A stretch of DNA of 64,000 nucleotides from CAXRDE01 sp964229355 (GCA_964229355.1 CAXRDE010000024.1:62001-126000); one strand, 5' to 3'; positions 40,360 through 49,421 are shown, numbered from the stretch's first letter. A program made the numbers and translations. The notes: generated by a model from the letters alone, not told the origin.

Positions 40360-40823
40360 GATTGTATTTCCTTTGCTGATAATGATGCTATCCACTGTAG
40401 CACAGTCACAAATCGCGGATGAAAAAGTGCGGCCTCAAAGTGCTGCAGGTCGGTCCAATAAAAGCGAAAGCTTAAGCCCTCTTCTTCGGGACTGCCGGTG
40501 GCCTCGTGCACCCAATGCTCCGGCAGGGCCTGGGTACTGTGCACGTCCTGTTGTACCAGATAAAGATGCCAGTGCTGCCTTTCTGAGGGGCTCACCTCAA
40601 AATCCAGGACACCCAGCTTGCGTCCCAGCACCATGCCCATAGATGGCGTTAAGCCCGATTCTTCAGCCAGCTCCCGCAGGGCAGCACCGGGCAAGTCTTC
40701 ACCGGCTTCGACCGTGCCCTTGACCAATTGATGGCCCGCCAGAGGGTGTTCAAACACCAGAATTTCAAGGCGACCCTGGCGGCTTCTGACCACACAGGGG
40801 CAGACCTTATGGACGCTGTTCAT
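40356..40823 (-). CDS. NUDIX hydrolase
   Basis: 155 residues with a perfect NUDIX box, GTVEAGEDLPGAALRELAEE followed by SGL. The family hydrolyses nucleoside diphosphates linked to another group; the substrate is unknown. The ATG at 40823 overlaps the end of the ogt gene by 17 bases, and its stop overlaps the zinc-ribbon start (ATGA). A genuine coupled operon is likely. Co-transcription with Ogt suggests, but does not prove, a role in cleaning the nucleotide pool. Confidence 0.9.
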   Translation of the reverse strand: MNSVHKVCPCVVRSRQGRLEILVFEHPLAGHQLVKGTVEAGEDLPGAALRELAEESGLTPSMGMVLGRKLGVLDFEVSPSERQHWHLYLVQQDVHSTQALPEHWVHEATGSPEEEGLSFRFYWTDLQHFEAALFHPRFVTVLQWIASLSAKEIQS

Positions 40824-41322
40824 GGTCAAGCAACCAGGCCTTGCGATGCAAGCCGCCACCGTAGCCGGTGAGTGAGCCGTTGCTGCCTACCACCCGATGG
40901 CAGGGCACCACCACCCCCACAGGGTTGGCTCCGTTGGCTAAGCCGACGGCCCGTACGGCTTTGGGGCGACCAATGCGCCGGGCCAGCTCGCCGTAACTCA
41001 GGGTTTGACCCGCCGGAATCTCACGCAGGGCAGACCACACCTGACGCTGAAAGTCGGTGCCCCCTGTGGCCACCGGCAGGGTGTCGATGGCGGCGATATC
41101 TCCGGCAAAATACGCTTGCAACACCTGCGCGGCGGGACTGGTGTGTGTTGCACTTTGTATTGTTATCTGCGTGTGCTTGTACTGCTGGCGCAGCAGACGG
41201 TGCATGCGCTCCACGTGGTCGTGCCAGTCAATGGCCCGTATGTGCTGCTCAGCATCGGTAAGCAAAAGCAGTTCTCCCAGCGGGGTGCTGAGATTTTCCT
41301 GGTACACCACAAAACTTTTCAT
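40807..41322 (-). CDS. ogt: Methylated-DNA-protein cysteine methyltransferase
   Basis: 171 residues. The C-terminal domain has FQRQVWSALREIPAGQTLSY, GELARRIGRPKAVRAVG, the active-site PCHRVVGSNG (Cys acceptor) and LTGYGGGLHRKAWLL. This suicide enzyme transfers the methyl group of O6-methylguanine to its own Cys. The chosen ATG overlaps the stop of the MBL-fold gene (ATGA). An ATG five codons upstream lies inside that gene. It belongs to the five-gene run. Confidence 0.95.
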   Translation of the reverse strand: MKSFVVYQENLSTPLGELLLLTDAEQHIRAIDWHDHVERMHRLLRQQYKHTQITIQSATHTSPAAQVLQAYFAGDIAAIDTLPVATGGTDFQRQVWSALREIPAGQTLSYGELARRIGRPKAVRAVGLANGANPVGVVVPCHRVVGSNGSLTGYGGGLHRKAWLLDHEQRP

Positions 41323-42440
41323 AAGACGTCTTCCCACCAGGGTTCAGGGGACGCTTCGCCGTTCAGAATTGCCACTTCACCCATTTTGGGTGCCACCAGG
41401 GCAATGCCCTGGCGTTTGGCTTCGGCGGTGAGCAGGCGAATGGGTTCGTACCAGGCGTGGGTGGAGAGGCGAAACATGCCCCAGTGAATGGGGAAATAGC
41501 GCTGAGCGTTGAGGTCTTTAAAGGCCTGCAGGCTCTCGGTGGGGTGCAGGTGCACCTGAGGCCACAGGGGGCTGTATTGCCCGCTTTCAATAAAGGCCAC
41601 ATCAAAGGGGCCAAAAGCTGTGCCGATGGCCTGAAAGTGTTCGTCGTAGCCTGAATCGCCGCTAAAGTAGACGCGGTGCTGCGGGCTCTGAATCACCCAC
41701 GAGGCCCACAGGCTGCGGTTTTGTTTGACCACATGGCGACCCGAAAAGTGCTGGGCGGGGGTGGCCACAATGTCGAGGCCGTTAAAGCGGGCGCTTTGCC
41801 ACCAGTCCAGTTCTTGAATGCGCTCGGCGGCAATGCCCCAGCGCTTCAAATGGGCCGAAACCCCCAGGGGCACCATAAAGCGGGTTGCCGTCTCCCGAAA
41901 GGCTTTGATGGTGGCCATGTCTAAGTGGTCGTAATGATCGTGAGTGATCAAAATCAGGTCAATGGGGGGCAGGTCTTCGGGCAGCGCCACCGGGGCCTGA
42001 AAGCGCCGCATTAAAAAGCCCAGGGGACCGTTGTGGGGGGCCAGTACGGGATCAATCAAGACCCGTTGCTGGGCAATAGAGAGCAAAATGCTGGAGTGTC
42101 CCAGCCACAGGGCTTTGAGGTCTTCGTCGGGGGACTGAAAGGCTTTGAAGTCGGGTTGCACGGTGGGCAGGGGCTGGTGGGGCGTGACGTCGGGACTGGC
42201 CTGACGCATCTGTTTGATCACCTTGCCAAAGGTCATGGTGCTTTTGCGCATGGCTTTGACAATGCCCGGACGCCGGTTCACAAAAATACCTGCGTCAGCG
42301 TCAAAGTGGGGGGACTGTTGGTAGCGGTTCATGTCTTCGCCGCTGGGGAGCTGACCAAAGGCTGCTGAGCGGGCCAGGGCGACAACACCTGCCAAAAAAA
42401 GTCCACCGGCCACCAGACTGTATTTAAGTTTGTTTCCCAT
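41319..42440 (-). CDS. MBL-fold metallohydrolase, RomA/NAPE-PLD-like, exported or anchored
   Basis: 373 residues. An N-terminal hydrophobic signal or anchor (YSLVAGGLFLAGVVALARS) is followed by a metallo-beta-lactamase fold with THDHYDHLD (HxHxDH metal site), VYFSGDSGYDEHF and YFPIHWGMF. Fold and order match the NAPE-PLD/RomA branch (phosphodiesterase on lipid or related phosphodiesters). It is the first gene of the overlapping run that includes Ogt, NUDIX, zinc ribbon and deacetylase. AAAGGG lies about 8 bases before the ATG. Confidence 0.9.
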   Translation of the reverse strand: MGNKLKYSLVAGGLFLAGVVALARSAAFGQLPSGEDMNRYQQSPHFDADAGIFVNRRPGIVKAMRKSTMTFGKVIKQMRQASPDVTPHQPLPTVQPDFKAFQSPDEDLKALWLGHSSILLSIAQQRVLIDPVLAPHNGPLGFLMRRFQAPVALPEDLPPIDLILITHDHYDHLDMATIKAFRETATRFMVPLGVSAHLKRWGIAAERIQELDWWQSARFNGLDIVATPAQHFSGRHVVKQNRSLWASWVIQSPQHRVYFSGDSGYDEHFQAIGTAFGPFDVAFIESGQYSPLWPQVHLHPTESLQAFKDLNAQRYFPIHWGMFRLSTHAWYEPIRLLTAEAKRQGIALVAPKMGEVAILNGEASPEPWWEDVL

Positions 42441-42641
42441 TGTTATGCCCTTTCTGAGCTGAGGAGCACGTTATTCTCGCAGGCGATCATTGATGCTGTC
42501 AAGAATAAGAGCTTCTAGCAGAACCCGTAGGGAGCTCTAGCCGTTGCCAGCTTCGCTGGGGGGCTTGAATTCTCACATTTGACGGGTATACTAAGAGCAG
42601 AAGCAAGAGTTCGGCGGCCCCGGCCGCTATATTGAGATGGG
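42441..42641. other. Divergent intergenic region before the cytochrome gene
   Basis: A 201-base gap. It has a short hairpin CCAGC-TTC-GCTGG near 42548 and a palindrome GCGGCC-CC-GGCCGC near 42614. A TATACT is also present, but no well-spaced -35 box. It probably holds promoters of the two divergent genes. Confidence 0.35.
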
Positions 42642-43532
42642 ATGATCATGTTAAAAAAAATAGGCTTGACCCTTTTGGGTCTGGTGGTGTTATTGGGTGT
42701 TTTAATTGGCGGCATGTTGCTGTACGTGTCTCAGGTGACTGCGAGCAAACAGCAGCAGACCTATGCGGTTTCTCCCCCGGATATTAGCGAGGCCATTGCC
42801 CAGGGCGATGTGCAACTGGGCGAGCGCATTGTCAAGGTGCGCAATGGTTGTACCGATTGCCACGGCACTGACCTGGCGGGGCATAAGGTCATGGACAACG
42901 GGGCCATGGGCACCATTTATGGGGCGAATATTACCCCTGCCACCACCCGAGCCTGGACCGATACGGACTGGGTCAAGGCCATTCGCCACGGACTCAACCG
43001 TGAAAACCGGGCACTGGTGCTTATGCCCTCTCATGAGTACACGGCCCTGAGCGAAAAAGACCTGGGCGCAGTAATCGCCTACCTGAAATCGATTCCTGCG
43101 GTGGACAAGCCTTCTGTGCCCGTGGTCTTAGGCCCTGTGGCCAAAGGCTTGCTGGCCTTTGAAAAGGCCCCCAGCTTTTTGGCAGCCCAGGTGATCGATC
43201 ATCAAAAGCCCTTTGCCCAAAAGCCCATTGAAGCCGCCGACGCTGATTTTGGCGCTTATCTGGCCCAGAGCAGTTGTTCAGGCTGTCATGGCCCTGCTTT
43301 TCGGGGGGGGCCGATTCCTGGGGGAGCGCCCGATTGGCCCCCGGCGGCAGATCTCACACAGCTCAAGGGCTGGGATTTAAACACCTTTAGCGCAGCAGTT
43401 ACCACGGGTAAAGGGGCACAAGGTCAGGATTTAAAAGCACCCATGCCCCATTATTCGTTTAATGCGCAAGAAGTTGAAGCCCTCTGGAAATTTTTTACTG
43501 AAGCCCTGCCAACACTGAACCCGCCTCAATAG
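42642..43532 (+). CDS. Diheme c-type cytochrome, membrane-anchored
   Basis: 296 residues. An N-terminal hydrophobic anchor (LTLLGLVVLLGVLIGGMLLY) is followed by two class I cytochrome c domains with heme motifs CTDCH (70-74) and CSGCH (212-216). Possible axial Met residues lie in the following segments (for example MPSHEYTAL and MPHYSFNAQE). It probably transfers electrons in the periplasm; partner unknown. Two ATGs are possible, 42642 and 42648. The 3' end overlaps the convergent gene by 38 bases. Confidence 0.9.
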   Translation: MIMLKKIGLTLLGLVVLLGVLIGGMLLYVSQVTASKQQQTYAVSPPDISEAIAQGDVQLGERIVKVRNGCTDCHGTDLAGHKVMDNGAMGTIYGANITPATTRAWTDTDWVKAIRHGLNRENRALVLMPSHEYTALSEKDLGAVIAYLKSIPAVDKPSVPVVLGPVAKGLLAFEKAPSFLAAQVIDHQKPFAQKPIEAADADFGAYLAQSSCSGCHGPAFRGGPIPGGAPDWPPAADLTQLKGWDLNTFSAAVTTGKGAQGQDLKAPMPHYSFNAQEVEALWKFFTEALPTLNPPQ

Positions 43533-44985
43533 CTTCGTCGTGAAGCAGGGGCTCAAGCATAGCCAGGGTGGTTTGTGCCAGGATAAGCGCCTGCGTTTCG
43601 GGCTCTTTTTCGGTGAGGGCAGTGTCTTGCATGTTTTTAAAGGCTGTGTGAAATGGCGTGGCTTGCTGGTGCTCAATGGCCGCACGGGCAATGCCTGCCA
43701 TGGCGTAAGCTTTGACGTTTGCAGGGTCAAGCCGGTTGGCCACACCCTGGGCCACCTGGTATTCCTCGGCATGGGCCAGGGCATAAACCACGGGAATGCC
43801 GGCCCATCTTTTATCGCTGTCGGACAGGGTGTTTGCGATATCCAGGGCTTCGTTGATCACGCCCTCAATGGTTTTCAGGCGTTTAAAACGCTGGTCCTCA
43901 GAAAGTGTGGCTAAGTTTTCAGCCAGGCCTTCGGCAACGGCACTCAGTGCACTCACTTGCGCTGAAGGCGACACCCGTCTGGCCACAGACAATGAAAGCG
44001 CCAGATCAGAAAGGGCCATGTTTTTGCAAATTTGGCGAAAGTAGCTGATGGGGGCATTGTCCGGATTGCTTAGGCGGTTGAGGGTTGAGACGGCCTTTTG
44101 ACGGGCTGTTTGAGGCGCATACGGGCTGCGGGTGTACCTTAAAGCAATGGCTGCATAGAGCACATCTTTTTTGAGGTCTGTAAAGCCAAGGGACTCCAGG
44201 CCAGAACGCACCATTGTGACCTGTTTTACGGCTTCGTCAAGCCAAACAGTACCGTCTTCCTGCGGGGTGGCATGATCAAAAAGCGACAAGAGTACAGGCA
44301 CTGTGTCTAAGGGCTGGGTAATGTCTTTTAATCGCTCTTGCGCCTGTGCCCGATGTTGAGGGGTTTGGCTAAGGGCTAAGGCCTGTAAGGACAGGGCTTT
44401 TGAACGTTGCTGAGGCTGACTTGAGTGCTCAAGCAGACGTGTGGCGGGCGATGCATTGCCCTGTTGCGCAGCAATTTGTGCCACACGCAGCAGGGCTTTT
44501 TCTTGCCAGGATGCATTTTCAAGGTTTTGTACGGTTTGAAGTGCTGTGTTCACCTGTCCGCCAAAGGCTTGTGCCTCGGCAATTTCTAAGGCCGCAGCTT
44601 GTTGAGCGTAAGCTGTGCTTTTGAGACGCTGCACCGCCTGTAAGGCCCGTTTAAAGTCTTCGCGAGAAGCTTCAGCAGAAATCAGGCTTTGTCGGCGTCC
44701 AATCTGTGCCCAGGCACTGGCCGCATAGGGCGTGGAATCCAGCTTTTGGGCCAGTTGGCGAGCGCTGGGATAGCTACCATTTTTGGCTAAAGCAATCACC
44801 AGGCTATAACGGGCGCGATCTGCGTCGGGCGTGTTTAGTGGGGCAATCTGAATGGCGCTTTGATTCAGCGCTTTTTCGATAAGCGTTTGAAAGGACTGAA
44901 GGAAGGTCTGGGGCTTGGCAGTGGCAGGAATGCTTAAAAAACAGAGACAAAGCACGGCACAAACCATGCTTTTTAAATTAAGCAT
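43495..44985 (-). CDS. Exported helical-repeat hypothetical protein
   Basis: 496 residues. A signal peptide (MVCAVLCLCFLSIPATA) is followed by an Ala/Gln-rich all-helical protein with TPR-like spacing, for example SARQLAQKL, ALQTVQNLENASWQEKALLR, and HAEEYQVAQGVANRLDP. No sharp family match was recognised. It probably forms a periplasmic solenoid that binds partners. The start at 44985 is chosen because the upstream 19 residues are odd in composition (Cys/Phe-rich) and would mask the signal. It overlaps the convergent cytochrome gene by 38 bases. Confidence 0.75.
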   Translation of the reverse strand: MLNLKSMVCAVLCLCFLSIPATAKPQTFLQSFQTLIEKALNQSAIQIAPLNTPDADRARYSLVIALAKNGSYPSARQLAQKLDSTPYAASAWAQIGRRQSLISAEASREDFKRALQAVQRLKSTAYAQQAAALEIAEAQAFGGQVNTALQTVQNLENASWQEKALLRVAQIAAQQGNASPATRLLEHSSQPQQRSKALSLQALALSQTPQHRAQAQERLKDITQPLDTVPVLLSLFDHATPQEDGTVWLDEAVKQVTMVRSGLESLGFTDLKKDVLYAAIALRYTRSPYAPQTARQKAVSTLNRLSNPDNAPISYFRQICKNMALSDLALSLSVARRVSPSAQVSALSAVAEGLAENLATLSEDQRFKRLKTIEGVINEALDIANTLSDSDKRWAGIPVVYALAHAEEYQVAQGVANRLDPANVKAYAMAGIARAAIEHQQATPFHTAFKNMQDTALTEKEPETQALILAQTTLAMLEPLLHDEAIEAGSVLAGLQ

Positions 44986-45115
44986 CAAAACCCTGAAAGG
45001 CCGGGGAGCAGAGCAGCAAAAGCAAAAGTGAGCATAAAACAAAGGTGTTCATCGAACCGGTTCCTTTCTGTGGTTTACTGGAGGGATCTTGATGGAGAGG
45101 CCCTGATGCACCCTA

Positions 45116-46282
45116 ATGCACGTCCAGTTTTTATCCACTACGCAAGTCAGTGACATTGATGGTAACCCCAGCGATCTAAAAAAGATGTTACAGGACATAC
45201 AAAAAAAGTATAAAAACGCCCTGCATCTTGAGCTGCGCGCCCGCATTCCGCTGGGCCATTGGCCCGCTTACCGAAGCTTCGGCTTTGCCTGTGGGGTGCC
45301 TGAATCCGATCACGTCACCGTTTACGCCTGGCCTGGCTTGCGTCAGCACGGGCTGCGCACGGGGACGCTGGCCCTGCCGGTCTTTGAGCCGGTGCCCTTA
45401 CAGACCGTGGTGTTGCCCACCTGCCAGCAGGCCATTCAGGTGCTGCGGCTCGATGCCTTGCACCCGCTGCTCATGGGCAATAAATGGTTTAAATTACAGC
45501 ACAATTTACAGGCCATGGCGGACCGGGGCCTGCGTGAGCTATTGACCTTTGGTGGGGCCTACTCCAACCATGTATATGCCACGGCGGCGGCGGGGCAATT
45601 GCTGGGTATTCCCACCCGTGCCATTCTTCGCGGTGAGCCCGTGCATAACCCGGTGCTGGATGCCGCGCGGGCCAATGGCCTGCAGTGCACGTTTTGGTCG
45701 CGCAGTGACTACCGTCAAAAAGAACAGGCCTATGCCGAACTCCGTGCCCGTTACTCCGAGGCCTGGCTGGTGCCTGAAGGGGGCCACAACCCCGAAGGCA
45801 TACAGGGCACTGAGGCGATCTGGCAGCATATGCCTGCCTTGCCAAAGGCTGCTTCAGGCCCCTGGACGGTGTTCACGGCCTGCGGCACGGGCTCGACCCT
45901 GGCGGGGCTGATTCGCGCTTGCCCGGACCCAGACCTGCGTCTGCATGGGGTGGCGGTGCTCAAAGGCGGCGACTTTTTAAAGCACGATATTCAGGCGGTT
46001 CTGTCTGAAAGCGCTGGCGGGCCTTTGCCCACCTGGCAGGTGCACACGGCCTTTCATGGGGGCGGCTATGCCCGTTGCAATGCCGAACTCAAGGCCTTTT
46101 TGCAGGCCTTTGCCCGCTGCAATCCCCAGGTGCCTGTAGAGCCAGTGTACACGGGCAAGTTGTTCTGGGCCATTGAACAATTGCTGTTGCAGCAACAACT
46201 GCACCCCCCGATTTTGGCCTTACACACCGGTGGCGTGTACGCAGCCCCACAGGACCATGATATGCTAGGAAGCAATGCATAA
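45116..46282 (+). CDS. PLP enzyme of the ACC deaminase / D-cysteine desulfhydrase family with N-terminal extension
   Basis: 388 residues. The fold-type II core starts near residue 85 (LALPVFEPVPLQ) with GNKWFKL, where Lys123 is the probable PLP lysine, then FGGAYSNHVYATAAAG, VPEGGHNPEGIQGTEAI and CGTGSTLAGLI. The family cleaves 1-aminocyclopropane-1-carboxylate or D-cysteine to 2-oxo acids and ammonia. The first about 80 residues have no counterpart in usual members and are in frame without a break. A start further inside cannot be excluded. An out-of-frame 15-codon peptide starting at 45106 has a better-placed GAGAGG. Confidence 0.82.
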   Translation: MHVQFLSTTQVSDIDGNPSDLKKMLQDIQKKYKNALHLELRARIPLGHWPAYRSFGFACGVPESDHVTVYAWPGLRQHGLRTGTLALPVFEPVPLQTVVLPTCQQAIQVLRLDALHPLLMGNKWFKLQHNLQAMADRGLRELLTFGGAYSNHVYATAAAGQLLGIPTRAILRGEPVHNPVLDAARANGLQCTFWSRSDYRQKEQAYAELRARYSEAWLVPEGGHNPEGIQGTEAIWQHMPALPKAASGPWTVFTACGTGSTLAGLIRACPDPDLRLHGVAVLKGGDFLKHDIQAVLSESAGGPLPTWQVHTAFHGGGYARCNAELKAFLQAFARCNPQVPVEPVYTGKLFWAIEQLLLQQQLHPPILALHTGGVYAAPQDHDMLGSNA

Positions 46283-46291
46283 GAGGATTCT

Positions 46292-47089
46292 GTGTCGATG
46301 ATTAATGCCCTCTCAAAACAGGCCTCACTGGCCTGGTTTTATCTGGATTGTGTGCTCGCCTATTTTAAGCCCAGCACCCGCTGGACCCGTCGTACCCCGT
46401 TGAACCTGCTGACCCGTATCGCCTTTTATTTCTGCAATTGGTGTTACTTCTTGTTTTTGACCAGTGCCGAAACCGTGGCCTTTGCCTTTGAGGGCCGCCT
46501 GAATCAGGTGGACCGGGCCCTGTACCGCCGCTATTTTCATCCCAGCCAGTTTTGGCTGGCCTTGCGCGAGGGCCTAAAAATTGAAGGGCCAGAGACCCTG
46601 TACCGTCTGACCTATGGCGAAACCAGTTGGTTTGCCATTCGCGCCATTCTCAAGCGTTTGCAGGCCCGTCCAGAAGATGTCTTTTATGACCTGGGCTGTG
46701 GTACCGGGCGCAATGTGTTTTATGCCCACGTGACCTATGGCATGCAGGCGGTGGGCATTGATCTGTTGCCCAGCTTTGTGCACCACGGCAATGCGGTGGC
46801 TCAGGAACAAAATCTGACGGGGGTCACCTTTTTAGAGCAAGATATTTTTAAGACCCCGCTGCACAAAGCGACACTGGTTTATGTAACCGCCAATTGCTTT
46901 GACGCCCAAACCCTGGGTTATCTGGTGCAGCGTCTGCAAGACCTGCCCGTGGGTGCTCGTCTGGTGTCCACCCACCGTCCCATTGTGGCGCCCAACCTTG
47001 CGGTCACTGGCATGCAGCGTCTGCCCTTTACCTGGGGCGTGGATCGGGTGTATTACCATGAGGTCAAGCCGGTCAGTTCGGCGTCGTAA
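46292..47089 (+). CDS. SAM-dependent methyltransferase
   Basis: 265 residues. Motif I is DVFYDLGCGTGRNVFYA, followed by QAVGIDLLPSFVHHG and LVYVTANCFDAQTLGYLVQR. Class I fold. The spacing resembles the DOT1/KMT9-like lysine methyltransferase pattern, but this is weak. The N-terminal part has hydrophobic segments (FYFCNWCYFLFLTSAETVAF), so it may attach to the membrane. The start is GTG 46292 or ATG 46298. It follows the PLP gene by 9 bases, so may be co-transcribed. It overlaps the convergent lipoprotein gene by 17 bases. Confidence 0.85.
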   Translation: MSMINALSKQASLAWFYLDCVLAYFKPSTRWTRRTPLNLLTRIAFYFCNWCYFLFLTSAETVAFAFEGRLNQVDRALYRRYFHPSQFWLALREGLKIEGPETLYRLTYGETSWFAIRAILKRLQARPEDVFYDLGCGTGRNVFYAHVTYGMQAVGIDLLPSFVHHGNAVAQEQNLTGVTFLEQDIFKTPLHKATLVYVTANCFDAQTLGYLVQRLQDLPVGARLVSTHRPIVAPNLAVTGMQRLPFTWGVDRVYYHEVKPVSSAS

Positions 47090-48206
47090 GCTGTTGATCC
47101 CGAGAACTCATTTCGAGGGCCACATAGTCGTTGAACAGCATCATAATTTCGGTCTGGCCCAGCAGGTAACTAAAAAAGTCAGGGGCTTCTTCTGGACTCT
47201 GATTGTAGCGAATCAGCGCTTCTGACAGGGCCTGACCTAACCGGGTTTCTACATAACGAAAGGTGTGATAAACCTGTTGGGATGCGGGCGGGTGAAGCAC
47301 CTGGATTTTGCGTTGATCCTGGCCATAGGCCACATTCCAGGCTGAAACCTTCACGGCGTCCACGGGCTCTGGTGCAGGGGCGCCTGCAAACTGTGGCTGC
47401 ATCCAGCGCGAAAAGCGCTGGGCAATGGATTCGCTTTCGGGGGGAAGAACCTCTAAATAACGGGCTTCAGAAAGGGGGGCTGCGCTCTGAAATGGTTTTA
47501 AGGCCGGGGCGTAGATCAACAGGGCGAGGCGGGTTTGGATCGCAAAGCGTTCTGCCTGGAGACTTTGCAGCTTGGCCACTTTTGCTTGCAGTTGACTTTG
47601 TTGGGTGATCAGGGCTTCAGAAGGGCCTGGGCTTTGGGCCTGGGTCAAGGATGACAGGTTCTCAAACATCGCGATGGATTCCAGCGCGTAATCCAAGGCC
47701 GTTTTCTCATAATTTATCAGAAAGCGGTGTTCGGCTTGCAGAGACGCGGGCGGCGCTATGTTTTCGAGCTTTGTGATCAGTTGCTCCTGGGTTTCCACCA
47801 TTCTTTTCATGAGGTCAATCATGGGCTGTAACTGGGTGAGGGGGGATGAGCTTCCAGGGACTGGGCCGTCGATTTCTGAGGGCTGAGGGGTGAGCGGGGG
47901 AGCTTCGGTTGTGGGCAGTGGTGTCATGCTTTGGGGCATGAGTGAACCGAAATCTCGGGATGCCATGCCCTGGTTTTGAAAATGGTCCAGGTTTGCCTTG
48001 CGGTAGGCCAGGGCATAATCGAGCAGGACCTGATCGCCGTCGGAAGAGGCAACATTGGACGGGGACGTAGTGTTTTGCGGGGTAGCGGAAGCGGCCTGTT
48101 CGGGTTGTTTTTCGGGTGTCAGGGTCGCTGCCAGTGGCGTGTGGCAGCTCGCCACGAGGAGAGAAAAGCCCAAAAACGCAGGGCCCAGGTATCGGCGTTG
48201 TGTCAT
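47073..48206 (-). CDS. Hypothetical lipoprotein, helical
   Basis: 377 residues. A signal peptide with lipobox LVASC precedes a Pro/Ser/Thr-rich linker to about residue 120. A largely helical region with many Gln/Leu/Glu follows, for example LQAKVAKLQSLQAERFAIQT. Its pattern of long helices resembles coiled coil or TolC-like segments, but no beta-barrel is seen. No known family. AGGGG precedes the chosen ATG (the frame extends further, into poor sequence). Confidence 0.7.
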   Translation of the reverse strand: MTQRRYLGPAFLGFSLLVASCHTPLAATLTPEKQPEQAASATPQNTTSPSNVASSDGDQVLLDYALAYRKANLDHFQNQGMASRDFGSLMPQSMTPLPTTEAPPLTPQPSEIDGPVPGSSSPLTQLQPMIDLMKRMVETQEQLITKLENIAPPASLQAEHRFLINYEKTALDYALESIAMFENLSSLTQAQSPGPSEALITQQSQLQAKVAKLQSLQAERFAIQTRLALLIYAPALKPFQSAAPLSEARYLEVLPPESESIAQRFSRWMQPQFAGAPAPEPVDAVKVSAWNVAYGQDQRKIQVLHPPASQQVYHTFRYVETRLGQALSEALIRYNQSPEEAPDFFSYLLGQTEIMMLFNDYVALEMSSRDQQLTTPN

Positions 48207-48366
48207 AAAAATACCCCTTATAATGTATCTTTCTGGATAATTCTGGATGAGGTCACTGATGAAGTAAGCTAAATATATCATTAAAGAAAAGTGTGATCAA
48301 GCTGAAATTTAATTTTTAGTAAATTTTTAAAAAATGTTACACTGGAATTAAAAAAGGAGCATGACC

Positions 48367-48789
48367 ATGAACCCATTGGTGGCATTATTAAATCAGCAGA
48401 TTCAAGAGATTAACCCTGAGCAGGCAGCCGGCGGAGCGGGTTTGATTTTTAAGACCTTGCAAGACAAATTGAGTGAACAGGACTTTGCCGCTTTGAGTGG
48501 TGCTTTACCCGGCGTGAGTGAACTATTACAACAGGCACCCGCTGAAGGTGGCGGCGGGCTGATGGGCGCGCTGGGCGGTCTTGCGGGGGCTTTAGGGGGG
48601 CAGGGTGCCGCTGGGCAACTGGGGCAGTTAGGTCAATTTGCTTCGCTGGTGGGCGGCTTTTCGAAGTTGGGTCTGAGCCCGGATATGATTGGCAAGTTTA
48701 TGCCCATTGTGCTGCAATTTATTCAGTCTGAAGGGGGCGAGCAAATGCTGGCCCTTGCGCAAAAGGTACTCAAAGGCCAGCGGGCATAA
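48367..48789 (+). CDS. DUF2780 family protein
   Basis: 140 residues. N-terminal helical part IQEINPEQAAGGAGLIFKTL, a Gly-rich middle (GGGGLMGALGGLAGALGGQG), and FSKLGLSPDMIGKFMPIVLQ near the end match DUF2780 (VcgC/VcgE-like). Function unknown. No signal peptide. GGAG lies 7 bases before the ATG at 48367, better than for the ATG two codons upstream. A/T-rich promoter sequence precedes it (48290-48350). Confidence 0.8.
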   Translation: MNPLVALLNQQIQEINPEQAAGGAGLIFKTLQDKLSEQDFAALSGALPGVSELLQQAPAEGGGGLMGALGGLAGALGGQGAAGQLGQLGQFASLVGGFSKLGLSPDMIGKFMPIVLQFIQSEGGEQMLALAQKVLKGQRA

Positions 48790-48803
48790 TGCTGACTGGG
48801 GCG

Positions 48804-49421
48804 TTAGTACAGTGACACCACGCCTTCTTTTTTAAGGCCCCAGAAGCAGCGCTCTAAGGCTTCCACGTCCACCATGGCGTTGTGGGCGCCGCTGAAGCCT
48901 TTGTTAAAGAGCTTGTGGTGTAATTCTTCGAGTTTGGGGAACTTGTACCGGTTGCCTGAGGGAATGGCGCAAAAGTCGACGCTGGCGTTCATGGTGCAGA
49001 TCTGGTTGAGCTGATGCAGCGGGTTGGGCATGTCGTTGCGGTGAAATTCAGCCCCCAGAATTTTTTCGTCGAAGCTGATATTGTGGGCCACCAGCACGGT
49101 GGTGGTGGCTAAGACTTTGGCAAAAATGTCGAGCACCTCTTTGATGGGCTTGCCGCCTTTTTGCGCCATCTCGTGGGTGATGTTGTGAATGCTCTCGTGA
49201 ATGTAAAAATTGTCGGGGTAAATCAGGTAATCGCCCCGCGAGAGCTCGTTTTGGTTGGCGTCGTGTTGAATCCAGGCCAGCTGAATCATGCGGGGCCAGT
49301 TGTCCACGTCGGTTACCGGGGCTTTAAAGTCATAGGGCAATCCGTTGGTTTCGGTATCGAAAAACAGAAAAACCTCGTCCTTTACAAACTCTTCGGTGTC
49401 AAACAGTGAAAATTGTCCCAT
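48804..49421 (-). CDS. DEDDh 3'-5' exonuclease (DnaQ-like)
   Basis: 205 residues with FFDTETNGLPYDF (Exo I, DxE), AHNISFDEKILGAEF (Exo II) and GAHNAMVDVEAL (Exo III with His and Asp). Similar to the epsilon-type or RNase T-like exonucleases. No other domain, so it is a free-standing nuclease. It may act in repair or RNA maturation; substrate unknown. GGAG lies about 11 bases before the ATG. Confidence 0.92.
   Translation of the reverse strand: MGQFSLFDTEEFVKDEVFLFFDTETNGLPYDFKAPVTDVDNWPRMIQLAWIQHDANQNELSRGDYLIYPDNFYIHESIHNITHEMAQKGGKPIKEVLDIFAKVLATTTVLVAHNISFDEKILGAEFHRNDMPNPLHQLNQICTMNASVDFCAIPSGNRYKFPKLEELHHKLFNKGFSGAHNAMVDVEALERCFWGLKKEGVVSLY

Noticed and set aside
41005..41487. Plus-strand frame across ogt and the MBL gene
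   Set aside because: Both minus-strand genes have full active-site motifs. The frame spans their junction and resembles no protein.
42577..42593. TTGACG followed closely by TATACT as a promoter
   Set aside because: The two boxes are only about two bases apart, not the usual 16-18, so they cannot form one promoter.
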